Shown here in pieces: positions 38,906-46,375 of a stretch of DNA of 46,375 nucleotides (positions within the stretch are counted from its first letter, which is position 1; every line of letters begins with the position of its first letter). Below the pieces are notes generated by a model that was not told the DNA's origin, did no database searches, and saw only the letters and a program-made list of their open reading frames with translations. Location: the NCBI GenBank assembly GCA_025054615.1, contig JANWZO010000017.1:1-46375 (forward strand). The letters are read 5' to 3'. The position numbers were made by a program, and so were the translations under genes. The DNA comes from Kiritimatiellia bacterium (GTDB taxonomy: Bacteria; Verrucomicrobiota; Kiritimatiellia; CAIVKH01).

Positions 38906-40686
38906 CGCGCATACCTCCTGCTGGCGCGCAAGAGGTCGGGAGCGCGCTCGATCGCGCGGGCAAGGGCTTCGCGATCCGAGTCGCCGGCCGCCGCAGCCGG
39001 TCCGGCAAACTGCAGGCGCTCGCACAACGAGAACAGCGCCTCAAGCTCCTTGCACAAAGCATCGGGCATCCCGCCCGCGCGCAAGCGGCTGCACACGGAG
39101 ATGGCCGAAATTTGGCCCGGTTCGATCCCCAGTAGCGGCCCGAAATAATCTGCCAAGGCCCGGGAAAGCGAGGCGGCGGCCGACCGCGGGTCATCCAACG
39201 ATTTTCTCGCCCGGTCCAGACCTGCGCGGGCCCGTCGCGGCGCGCGTCTCCGCGCGGATGCAAGCGGATCGCGCTCCAACCTCTCTCGTCGGCGCGCGAA
39301 AAGCGCACCGGCCAGCAGACCAATCGCAGGAAGCACGTGGAGGAAAGGCGGGACGCCGGAATTGTTGGACCGTGGACGCCAGATTTTTGGGGCCGGTTTC
39401 AGATACACCAGATCCGTGCCACGAATCGTCTCCCAGTCGGTCTGATCAGAGCGAGGGCGCATCGCAAGGGCGGGAGTGGCCGGATCGCTCTCCACCGCGA
39501 TCGGAATCGGCCCGCGCACAAGCGTCTCGTATCGTTCTGAGAGCGGGTTGAAGAAACTGAATGACAAAGCGGGTATTTCTGGAAGACCTGGCCGACGCGG
39601 AATTACCGCCTGCTCGAAAACGAGTACGCCCTCGTTGCGGTTCTGCTCCGTCAGTTGTGCATCGAAAGCGCGGAAGTCGTGATCGGCCTGGAGCGCCGGG
39701 GCTCGTATGCCATCCATATTGCCCGATCCCTGAATTCGATAGCGAATCGTGATGGGTTCACCCACCCGGACGCGGGTTGGCGAAACCGTCACGTCAAATG
39801 AATACTGTCCCACGGCCCCGGAAAAGTTCGAGGGACGACCTTCCGTCGGAAGCTCGTGGATCTGCAGCCGGAGGGGCCTTGTGGGTAATGTATGGGCGCG
39901 AACATCCACCCGAGGAGAGAAGACGTCGAAGAAGCTGTCGCCAAAAAACGGATCCTGCAGACGCGGGCGTTCGCGTCGGACGAACACGTTAACCCGGACC
40001 TTGGGCTGTAATTCGATCACGCCGGGCGCCAGTGCAGTGACCCGCGCTCGAAAACGTCGGACGTCATAAACGCGCCCATCGACAACTGTCCGGTCCCCTG
40101 CAATTTCCTCAAAACCGCCGATCGATAGGCCGGGTGGATCAAAATTGAGCAGCGAAAGGTACCGGTCCAGGTTGATGCCCGGCAGCGTAAACACCGACAG
40201 CGTGAGATCAAAGACTTGTTGGACGTACACCTTTTCCCGATCCACCTCGAGTGTGGCGAACATCCATTCATCGAGGGAGGATGCGGGGTTCTGGCCTCCA
40301 GGAGACTCGGCAGGCAGAACCTTGATCCGCACCGGGGCGACCTGTTGGTTCCGCCCTTGGAAGCTGTATTCAAAGGGACCGATTTGATAATCCCCCGCTT
40401 TCTGAGGGATCAGATGGTAACGATACGCGATCGAGAGGGATTGTTGGCCGTTGACGATGGAAATGTTTTGCTCCGTGCCGGCCGGCTCCATGGACAGTCC
40501 GTCCAAGGATGGCAGTTGTGGCGGGGGGGCGCCTTGCGCGCCTCGGATGACAAACCGGCACATAGCCGATTCACCGACCCGCAGCACGCTTGGCGAGACC
40601 TCAAGTTCCACCTCAAATGCGCCCGCGCGCGCGGGAAGGCCTGCGATCGCGAAGGCGCATAAAAGGCTGCAAAAGATTCCGCGCAT
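38902..40686 (-). CDS. batD: BatD-like (oxygen tolerance) membrane protein
   Basis: A 594-residue protein of the BatD (DUF11-like, oxygen tolerance) family. It has a signal peptide (IFCSLLCAFAIAGLPARAGA), then beta-sandwich repeats: VELEVSPSVLRVGESAMCRFVI, EVDREKVYVQQVFDLTLSVF, and VTVSPTRVRVGEPITIRYRIQGSGN. These are typical of BatD. A membrane helix follows near residue 445 (FLHVLPAIGLLAGALFARR), and the last 150 or so residues are cytoplasmic and helical (SLSRALADYFGPLLG). ATG 40686 was chosen for the signal peptide. It starts 10 bases after the BatC-like gene and overlaps batE. Its partners in the family are BatA, B, C and E. Confidence 0.88.
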   Translation of the reverse strand: MRGIFCSLLCAFAIAGLPARAGAFEVELEVSPSVLRVGESAMCRFVIRGAQGAPPPQLPSLDGLSMEPAGTEQNISIVNGQQSLSIAYRYHLIPQKAGDYQIGPFEYSFQGRNQQVAPVRIKVLPAESPGGQNPASSLDEWMFATLEVDREKVYVQQVFDLTLSVFTLPGINLDRYLSLLNFDPPGLSIGGFEEIAGDRTVVDGRVYDVRRFRARVTALAPGVIELQPKVRVNVFVRRERPRLQDPFFGDSFFDVFSPRVDVRAHTLPTRPLRLQIHELPTEGRPSNFSGAVGQYSFDVTVSPTRVRVGEPITIRYRIQGSGNMDGIRAPALQADHDFRAFDAQLTEQNRNEGVLVFEQAVIPRRPGLPEIPALSFSFFNPLSERYETLVRGPIPIAVESDPATPALAMRPRSDQTDWETIRGTDLVYLKPAPKIWRPRSNNSGVPPFLHVLPAIGLLAGALFARRRERLERDPLASARRRAPRRARAGLDRARKSLDDPRSAAASLSRALADYFGPLLGIEPGQISAISVCSRLRAGGMPDALCKELEALFSLCERLQFAGPAAAAGDSDREALARAIERAPDLLRASRRYAR

Positions 40687-40696
40687 GGCCAGATCC

Positions 40697-41221
40697 TCAC
40701 CAATCTTTTTCAACCGGAGGGAGCCTGCCCATTTGGCGACGTATCCGGTCCGCACCCATCCGCGCCCGCTCCGCAAGTTCCCGGTTGCTCAGCGCGTCGA
40801 GCAGTTGTTCGGCGTCTTCCTTAGACATCGACGCAAGGGTCTCGCTGGTTGAATCGGGCGGTGCGGATCGATCATGCTCTTCACCATTCGCAGACCCATG
40901 CGTCTTTGATTCTTCCTGTTCCTGAGACGAGGTCTCAGACTTGTTCTGGTCGCTCTGGTCGGGCTGAGGTGTCGAGGACGCCTGCGGCTGCGGCGGCTTT
41001 TCGAGCAATTGCTTCAACAGAATTAACTTCGGTTCGGATGGGTACTGCGCCAACCCTTCATTGACCCAGCGTCGAGCTGATTCAACATCGTCCCGGCTGT
41101 ATCGCTCCGCTCCTCGGTTGAAAAAGTAATCGGCATCTGCGTCCGAGGGCTGCTGGGCAGGGGCGCCCAAGGCGAGCAGCAGGGCAGTGACGGCGATTCT
41201 TCTGGTCTGGCTGAACATCAT
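40697..41221 (-). CDS. batC: BatC-like TPR protein with acidic linker
   Basis: A 174-residue exported protein: short hydrophobic N-terminus (TRRIAVTALLLALGAPA), a TPR-like pair (about 30-70), and a long Q/S/D/E-rich linker (about 75-125). The conserved end is MSKEDAEQLLDALSNRELAERAR then PPVEKDW. The LLDAL...E tail with VEKDW is what BatC-type proteins carry. ATG 41221 (or the next codon, ATG 41218) overlaps the upstream TPR gene as ATGA. The role of BatC is not settled; it is considered a scaffold. Confidence 0.75.
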   Translation of the reverse strand: MMFSQTRRIAVTALLLALGAPAQQPSDADADYFFNRGAERYSRDDVESARRWVNEGLAQYPSEPKLILLKQLLEKPPQPQASSTPQPDQSDQNKSETSSQEQEESKTHGSANGEEHDRSAPPDSTSETLASMSKEDAEQLLDALSNRELAERARMGADRIRRQMGRLPPVEKDW

Positions 41222-41925
41222 GGAGCCACATTGCCGGTTTGGCCGGCGTTGAGGATCGCAACAATTTGACCGGTTCGCTCCATCATTTGCTCAAACGCCT
41301 TGGTTTTCTCATTCGGGAGAAGAAGTGCAAGACCCACCTCTTCTCTGGAATCCATCAAGATGCGATGCGCCTTTTCGAACTCAAATGCCTCCAGCAATCG
41401 GCTTACTTCGGCTAGAACCCTGTCCAATTGTTGAACCGAAGCCAGCAGGCGTTCGCGGCGCTCCAGGGCCACCTCAAGCTGCCGCCTGACGTGTTCCTGA
41501 TCCGGTCGGATGACAAGGGAGCGTTCAAGATAGTGGATGGCTTCGGCCAGATAAGTCTCCAGCTTGGCGCCATCACGCCGTTCCACCGCAGCATCGAATT
41601 GCCGGAGGCGGGTGGTTCCTGCGTTATACAGCGCGCGGGCTTGCCGATCCAGGTCCGTGGTGTTGCGGGCCCGAAGAAAGGCTTCAACGGCCGCATCGAG
41701 CAATCCCTTCCGGTAGAGAGCCACGCCCTGGTTGAACCAGGGCACGGAGGGGTCCAGATCGGATCCTCGCGCCTGCGCAGCGGCCTGCTCGAATTGGGCG
41801 GCCGCCTCCGCAAAATCCCCCCGCTCGAACGCCTGTATCCCCTGTTGCAGAATCGCGCGAGGATCCGCGAGGGCGGGCGCCGACATCACGATGAGGAGAT
41901 GAAGCGAAATCGGGACCGACCTCAT
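41218..41925 (-). CDS. TPR protein of the Bat cluster
   Basis: A 235-residue protein with a signal peptide (VPISLHLLIVMSAPALA). Three TPR-like units follow at about 22-125: AILQQGIQAFERGDFAEAAAQFEQAA, VPWFNQGVALYRKGLLDAAVEAF, and ALYNAGTTRLRQFDAA. A helical C-terminal half ends with KTKAFEQMMERTGQIVAIL. It lies between batB and the BatC-like gene, overlapping both as ATGA. Several PVC and related Bat clusters have additional TPR genes here; I give no symbol. A scaffold role in the envelope is inference. Confidence 0.78.
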   Translation of the reverse strand: MRSVPISLHLLIVMSAPALADPRAILQQGIQAFERGDFAEAAAQFEQAAAQARGSDLDPSVPWFNQGVALYRKGLLDAAVEAFLRARNTTDLDRQARALYNAGTTRLRQFDAAVERRDGAKLETYLAEAIHYLERSLVIRPDQEHVRRQLEVALERRERLLASVQQLDRVLAEVSRLLEAFEFEKAHRILMDSREEVGLALLLPNEKTKAFEQMMERTGQIVAILNAGQTGNVAP

Positions 41926-42926
41926 CCCTCATCCCTCCCGCCGCGCTCTCGAAGCGCGCTTTCCGCAGCAAGCAAAAGGAGGCCGAACGCAATGAACCAG
42001 CCGGCCTGTTCCTCATAGGTTTTGGAGAGTCGACTCTCCGACTCCGCTCGCACCAAATTCGAAAGGTGATCCGAAATGAGTTTATCCAGTCCGAGGTCGC
42101 CTGGGGCAGCCCGTATGTAGGTGCCGCCGGTTTCACGGGCCAGCATCTGGAGGGGCTCCTCGCGCAACGCGCTAAGGATGATGTTGCCGGCAGCATCTTT
42201 TTGAAAGCCTGGCGCGCCATCAGGAGCCGGCAGGGGCTCCCCCTCGGGGGTTCCCACGCCGATAGCGAAAATTCGAATCTTGCGCTCTTTGAGCGCCGGC
42301 AACCATCGGTCCAGATTGCCCTCGTGGTCTTCACCGTCAGTGACCAGCAGGATGACCCGATCGGCGATCGATTCCTTGTCGAAGGTCTCTACGGCGACGC
42401 GAAGCGCGGCGGCGATCGCCGTGCCGCCGCGCGGCACCGAACCGATGTTTGCGTCCTCCACGCTCATGAGAAAAGCGGCATAATCGGTGGTCAGCGGGCA
42501 CAGCAGAAAAGCGGCGCCCGCAAACGGAACGAGCCCGATTCGATCACCCTGCAGGCGTTGCGCCAGCTCTCGAAGACCCCACTTGGCCTGTTGGAGCCTC
42601 GACGGCTTGAAGTCCGCGGCGAGCATGCTCCGGGAGGTATCGAGCAACACCAGGATGTCCAGACCCCGCGTGCGAACCTGCTCCCATCGAAGTCCCCATT
42701 GGGGCCTGGCCAGCGCGACGATAAGGGAGGTCACAGCGAGTAGCCACAGACACAATCGAACGATGCGCCGGCCAATTCGCGCGCCGGGGGCGAGCCGCGC
42801 GAACGCAGCCGGCGGAAGGAACCTGCCGAGTTGGGCTCGGCGCCGTCTCGCCAGCAGCAAAAGCAGCGAAGCAGTCAGCGCTAACGCCCACAACCACTGA
42901 AGTTGCGATGGGTCACCGAAACGCAT
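41922..42926 (-). CDS. batB: BatB-like von Willebrand factor A membrane protein
   Basis: A 334-residue protein: hydrophobic segments at about 10-25 and 55-75, then a vWA domain with an intact MIDAS motif (LLDTSRSM, D96, S98, S100), a conserved GDRIGLVPFAGAAFLLCPLT, and VTDGEDHEGN. A last hydrophobic segment lies near residue 305-325. This arrangement, with the LTTDY after the P-loop region and the GVGTPEG, is that of BatB/BatA. ATG 42926 lies 5 bases after batA. The vWA domain binds a divalent metal and probably a partner protein. Confidence 0.87.
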   Translation of the reverse strand: MRFGDPSQLQWLWALALTASLLLLLARRRRAQLGRFLPPAAFARLAPGARIGRRIVRLCLWLLAVTSLIVALARPQWGLRWEQVRTRGLDILVLLDTSRSMLAADFKPSRLQQAKWGLRELAQRLQGDRIGLVPFAGAAFLLCPLTTDYAAFLMSVEDANIGSVPRGGTAIAAALRVAVETFDKESIADRVILLVTDGEDHEGNLDRWLPALKERKIRIFAIGVGTPEGEPLPAPDGAPGFQKDAAGNIILSALREEPLQMLARETGGTYIRAAPGDLGLDKLISDHLSNLVRAESESRLSKTYEEQAGWFIAFGLLLLAAESALRERGGRDEG

Positions 42927-42931
42927 GGCGA

Positions 42932-43930
42932 TTATGGAAACCGCTCGAGACGCCACAGACCGAGCGCCTGTTCCGCGATCAGCAACAGGATCGCTGCGGC
43001 CAGAAAAGGCTGGAAGCGTTCGTCCCACCTCACGAAGTGTTCGACCTCAATTTCTGTTTTCTCCATGCGGTCGATTTCCTCGAACGTGCGGTTGAGCGCC
43101 TCCATATCAGTGGCTCGAAAGAAAGAGGCCCCAGTAATCTCAGCGACGCGTTGTAGCGTCGCCACATCAACATCCGACCGTTCCCAAACGTAGCGGACGT
43201 TGCCGAAGGGGTCCTGAATGGGGATTCGAGACATGCCCTCGGCCCCGGCCCCGATGGTGTACACCTTGATGCCCAGCGCCTTCGCGGCGAGCGCCGCGTT
43301 TAGCGGCGCGATGGTCCCCGTGTTGTTTACGCCGTCGGTAAGAGCGATGATGATGCGGCTCTTCGCAGGGCTTTCGCGCAAACGATTAAGCCCTGTCGCG
43401 ATGCCGTCGCCGATTGCCGTTGCGTTTCCGAGTTCGCCCTCTCGCAGCCGCTCCAATTGGGCCAGAAGCCATCCATGATCCAGGGTCAACGGCGCAATCG
43501 TGTACGGGAGCGCTCCAAAGGCGACGAGGCCGATGCGGTCATTTTTTCTTGATCGGATGAATCGTTCGGCCACGCGCTTGGCAGCCTCCAGACGGTTGAA
43601 TTCACGCCCGTTCTCCTCATAGTCGAGAGCCGCCATGGAAGGTGAGACGTCGATGACGAGCACGATGTCGATCCCCTCGGTCAGTACACGTTCCTGACCA
43701 AGCATTCGTTGAGGGCGCGCGAGCGCGAGGACGATCAGCGTGAGTGCCACACCAAAAAGTATCGGCAAGATTGGACGCAAGTGGACGCCCAGCCCGCCGC
43801 CGATGCCCGTCAGTCGGCCGACAGCGGGGTGGCGGATGGCCGCACGCAGGGACCGCAGTCCGTAGCGCAGGTAGAGCACGACTGGCAGAAGCAAAAGCAA
43901 CGCAAAGAAAATGGGGTAGCGGAAGATCAT
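42932..43930 (-). CDS. batA: BatA-like von Willebrand factor A membrane protein
   Basis: A 332-residue vWA protein. Hydrophobic segments lie at about 5-20 and 52-70. The MIDAS motif is complete (LVIDVSPSM, D94, S96, S98), and further conserved parts are NDRIGLVAFGALPYTIAPLT, TDGVNNTGTIAPL, and YTIGAGAEG. A C-terminal hydrophobic segment (about 308-325) closes it. It overlaps the upstream DUF4381-like gene as ATGA. BatA is distinguished from BatB by DVSPSM, by the GVNN after the MIDAS aspartate, and by gene order. Confidence 0.87.
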   Translation of the reverse strand: MIFRYPIFFALLLLLPVVLYLRYGLRSLRAAIRHPAVGRLTGIGGGLGVHLRPILPILFGVALTLIVLALARPQRMLGQERVLTEGIDIVLVIDVSPSMAALDYEENGREFNRLEAAKRVAERFIRSRKNDRIGLVAFGALPYTIAPLTLDHGWLLAQLERLREGELGNATAIGDGIATGLNRLRESPAKSRIIIALTDGVNNTGTIAPLNAALAAKALGIKVYTIGAGAEGMSRIPIQDPFGNVRYVWERSDVDVATLQRVAEITGASFFRATDMEALNRTFEEIDRMEKTEIEVEHFVRWDERFQPFLAAAILLLIAEQALGLWRLERFP

Positions 43931-44865
43931 GGCTGAGTGGGCGCCACCTGAGGGTGATCGCTTCGAGGCATCGTTTCGGTCACCAGCCGTTCGGCGGATA
44001 GGAGGGCCGATTCGATCTCCTGGGCGCCGGGCCGATGTCGCGCGAATTTGACCAGGTCGCTCTGTTCAAGAAAGTCAGCGATCAACTGCCGGTGCTCGAG
44101 GGCGAGAGCGGTCGAATCCGCTGCCGCCCGAATGAATTCTTCGGTCGTTTGCTCGGGCGCATGAAGCCCAAAAGCTTCCTCCACATACCGGCGAACGATG
44201 GCGGACAAATCAACGTAGAAGTCTTCGACGGCTTCGCCCTCTGGAATGCCTTTTGCGCGCAGCGAGCGAATGGCGGCAAGGGCAATTTCATGGGGTGGAA
44301 TCCTCCGCGCCGGGGGCGGTGGTTTACGGGGCCGGCGCAGCGCGATGGCTATCAGCGCTGTTGCCAGGGCAATTCCGGCAACCAACGCGATCCCGATGGC
44401 CAGCCGTTTCCATCTCGGGTCAGACCATCTCTCAAGTCCCTCGATGTCGGCGGGCTCGTGTTGAGTTTCCGAAAGAGTTGGGCGAACAACCAGATTCAAG
44501 AAGGGCACTGGACGCTCAACACGCTTTCCGCCAGCTTCAGTCACTGCGACGATGCCTGTCCAGACCACATGGGATCCGGTCCGCAGGGGCAAAATTTCCC
44601 ATTCGTAAGCCGATCCGACTTCCGACTTCACGGACCGGGATGATCGAACCACTAATGCGGGTAGGTTGCCAGGGGTGGACCAGGATACGTTGGTTCCGAG
44701 GATCGCTGCCCGGAGGAATACCGGGCGTCCGATCACCGTCTCCTTCTCGCTCAGTTGGACGACCAGTGGTTGATCTTCAGTGGGAGAGGGCAGGTCGTGG
44801 CGCTGGCAACCGCCGAGCGTTAGCGCGGGAATAACCGCCAAAGGAATCATCCATGGGCGTCTCAT
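43927..44865 (-). CDS. Lipoprotein-like single-pass protein, DUF4381-like
   Basis: A 312-residue protein. The N-terminus has a lipobox-like TLGGC (cysteine about residue 20), which would lipidate it. A periplasmic beta-rich domain (about 30-140) precedes a hydrophobic segment at about 158-178 (IALVAGIALATALIAIAL). The C-terminal cytoplasmic part (ALAAIRSLRAKG, FYVDLSAIVRRYVEEAFGL, QTTEEFI) is typical of proteins encoded between the DUF58 and BatA genes. It overlaps both neighbours by 4 bases. If both the lipid and the helix are real, the protein crosses the inner membrane once. Confidence 0.72.
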   Translation of the reverse strand: MRRPWMIPLAVIPALTLGGCQRHDLPSPTEDQPLVVQLSEKETVIGRPVFLRAAILGTNVSWSTPGNLPALVVRSSRSVKSEVGSAYEWEILPLRTGSHVVWTGIVAVTEAGGKRVERPVPFLNLVVRPTLSETQHEPADIEGLERWSDPRWKRLAIGIALVAGIALATALIAIALRRPRKPPPPARRIPPHEIALAAIRSLRAKGIPEGEAVEDFYVDLSAIVRRYVEEAFGLHAPEQTTEEFIRAAADSTALALEHRQLIADFLEQSDLVKFARHRPGAQEIESALLSAERLVTETMPRSDHPQVAPTQP

Positions 44866-45743
44866 GGGGCTAGACGGCTTTCGCGCATTTTGAAAAAGCG
44901 GATAAGTTCGCCCACGTAGGGCTGCCCTGCCTGCAAATCAATGAGATCCACGCCAGAAGACCGCAGCATCTTTTCAATGTTTGACCGCTGGGTCTGTCGT
45001 CGCCGCGAAAGAGCTGCCCGAACGTGGCGATCGCTCGTGTCGATGAGTTGGCGACGGCCGGATTCGGGGTCGACCCATTCCATCACGCCGGCGCTCAGCC
45101 AATCGTATTCGGCACGGTCTTCGATGCGGATGGCAATGACATCGTGCCGACGAGCGGCGGCGGCAAGCGGTCGTGAAAACTCGTCGTCATCAAAATCGCT
45201 GAGGATAAACGCAACGCAACGCCGTGGGATGACTCGGTTGAGATAATGCAGCGCGGAGGCGATGGAGGTGCCCTTCCGTTGGGGTGAGAAATAAAGGGCA
45301 TCCCGGATTATTCGGAGAACGTGCCGGGGCCCCTTCGCGGGCGGAAGGTAGTGCTCCACCTGGTCGGTGAACAAGATGAGGCCGATTCGGTCATTGTTCT
45401 TGATCGCGGCGAAGGCGAGGACTCCTGCGAGCTCTGCTGCCAGGTCCTTTTTGAATTGGGCGCCGCTGCCGAATTGAACCGATCCGCTGATGTCGACGAG
45501 CAGGATTACCGTCAGTTCGCGCTCCTCTATGAATTTTTTGATGAACGGGTGTCCGAGGCGCGCCGTGACATTCCAGTCAATCGCGCGAACATCGTCGCCC
45601 GGGACATATTCGCGGACCTCGTGAAATTCCATACCGCGGCCCTTGAAAACGCTGTGGTACTGGCCTGCGAATACGTCGGACACGAGACGTGACGTCCGGA
45701 TCTCCAACTGGCGAATTTTTCGGATGACGTCCGGCGGAATCAT
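44862..45743 (-). CDS. DUF58 family protein (vWA-like)
   Basis: A 293-residue soluble protein. The DUF58 core is plain: FKGRGMEFHEVREYVPGDDVRAIDWNVTARLGHPFIKKFIEERE (about 33-76). A vWA-like half follows with VDISGS (D84, S86, S88), DRIGLILFTDQVEHYLPP, and ILSDFDDDEF. It starts 25 bases after moxR and overlaps the next gene as ATGA. DUF58 proteins are encoded next to MoxR almost universally and are thought to be partners of the ATPase. Confidence 0.92.
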   Translation of the reverse strand: MIPPDVIRKIRQLEIRTSRLVSDVFAGQYHSVFKGRGMEFHEVREYVPGDDVRAIDWNVTARLGHPFIKKFIEERELTVILLVDISGSVQFGSGAQFKKDLAAELAGVLAFAAIKNNDRIGLILFTDQVEHYLPPAKGPRHVLRIIRDALYFSPQRKGTSIASALHYLNRVIPRRCVAFILSDFDDDEFSRPLAAAARRHDVIAIRIEDRAEYDWLSAGVMEWVDPESGRRQLIDTSDRHVRAALSRRRQTQRSNIEKMLRSSGVDLIDLQAGQPYVGELIRFFKMRESRLAP

Positions 45744-45768
45744 CGGCGCGAGGCAATCCCCGCCCTCG

Positions 45769-46375
45769 TTATGGCACGGGCAGCGAGGACAGAATGCGGT
45801 GAATAATGTCGTCGGACGTCAATTGCTCAGCCTCGGCTTCATAGGACACGATAATCCGGTGCCGCAACACATCCGGCGCGAGCGATTTGACGTCTTGCGG
45901 AATAACATATCCACGACCATGGAGAAACGCATGGGACCGGGCCGCGATGGTGAGATTCAGCGTGGCCCGCGGCGAGGCGCCGTAACGGATATACGGCTTG
46001 AGGTCAAGTTTGAAGGAGGCGGGGTCCCGTGTGGCGAAGATGATGCTCAGGATGTAATCCTTGATTTTCTCGTCCACATAAATGTCATCTACGACGGATC
46101 GGGCGCGGAGCAATGTCGGCGGATCTACAACAGGTCGGACGCTTACCTGCGCGTCCGTCCGGGCCATGAGGTCAAGGATTCGGCGCTCTTCTTCGCGAGT
46201 GGGATAGGTGACCACCAGCTTCATCATGAACCGGTCCACCTGCGCTTCCGGGAGTGGATATGTCCCCTCCTGCTCAATCGGGTTTTGCGTGGCCATCACT
46301 AGAAAAGGTTTGGGGAGTTGAAACGTATCCTGACCGATTGTGACTTGTCGTTCCTGCATGGCCTCGAGCAGGGCA
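45769..46375 (-). CDS. moxR: MoxR-family AAA+ ATPase (5' part beyond the window)
   Basis: The last about 200 residues of a MoxR-type ATPase. The window edge cuts it upstream of ALLEAMQERQVTIG. The part present has FLVMATQNPIEQEGTYPLPEAQVDRFMMKL (sensor 1 and the arginine-finger region), TREEERRILDLMAR, and the C-terminal lid YIRYGASPRATLNLTIAARSHAFLHGRGYVIPQDV. Walker A and B lie outside. MoxR proteins act as chaperone-like ATPases that help vWA partners mature. It heads the visible bat transcript; its promoter is outside. Confidence 0.93.
   Translation of the reverse strand, partial: ALLEAMQERQVTIGQDTFQLPKPFLVMATQNPIEQEGTYPLPEAQVDRFMMKLVVTYPTREEERRILDLMARTDAQVSVRPVVDPPTLLRARSVVDDIYVDEKIKDYILSIIFATRDPASFKLDLKPYIRYGASPRATLNLTIAARSHAFLHGRGYVIPQDVKSLAPDVLRHRIIVSYEAEAEQLTSDDIIHRILSSLPVP

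Overview
The window is chromosomal housekeeping DNA, roughly 60% G+C by eye, from a Gram-negative bacterium of the PVC superphylum, most likely Verrucomicrobiota or Kiritimatiellota. Evidence for this: a 50-residue small basic protein (21142-21294) of a type known from Verrucomicrobia and Chlamydiae; a secreted nuclease-like protein of a form I associate with Verrucomicrobia; a PilB-PilT-PilB-PilC run ending in a pilin-like gene; and LpxA plus LptD, which imply an outer membrane with lipopolysaccharide. Aconitase A and a complete Bat operon fit a respiring or oxygen-tolerant cell. The taxonomic call is inference.

Layout. 1-347 (-) holds the decayed remains of a DUF2075-like nuclease/helicase gene in visibly A+T-richer DNA. 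482-7768 (+) runs corA, a voltage-gated K+ channel, radC, lpxA, proS, a small membrane protein, an HU/IHF-type gene and hisS. A secreted nuclease-like gene (-) overlaps the 3' end of hisS, and speA, tRNA-Pro(CGG) and a cysteine-rich exported protein follow on the plus strand. 11393-14288 (-) is acnA with a small zinc-ribbon membrane protein. 14416-21294 (+) is a tight series: uvrB, birA, coaX, trpA, manC, ruvX, truA and the small basic protein gene, many joined by ATGA overlaps. 21578-25112 (+) is lptD, an inositol-monophosphatase-family gene and a DUF420 membrane protein. 25207-31765 (+) encodes type IV pilus or type II secretion motors and platform: two PilB-type ATPases around PilT, then PilC and a pilin-like protein. 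31857-34664 (-) is the Trk potassium system (trkA then trkH). 34836-37899 (+) joins psuG to two dipeptide-type ABC permeases. 37917-46375 (-) is a Bat operon: moxR (cut by the window edge), a DUF58 protein, a lipoprotein-like DUF4381-like protein, batA, batB, a TPR gene, a batC-like gene, batD, batE and a small membrane gene.

How the genes work together. LpxA starts lipid A synthesis and LptD inserts finished LPS in the outer membrane. CorA, the Kv-type channel and TrkAH handle Mg2+ and K+. The two PilB enzymes and PilT would extend and retract a filament through PilC. In the Bat cluster the MoxR AAA+ ATPase, von Willebrand A proteins, TPR proteins and BatD probably form an envelope complex. 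No phage, insertion sequence, CRISPR array or rRNA is visible. I found no clearly new multi-gene system. The best leads are a pilin-like protein with arginine where prepilin peptidase needs glycine, the insertion in the OppB-type permease beside psuG, the antisense-overprinted tail of the nuclease-like protein, and several small conserved-looking genes.
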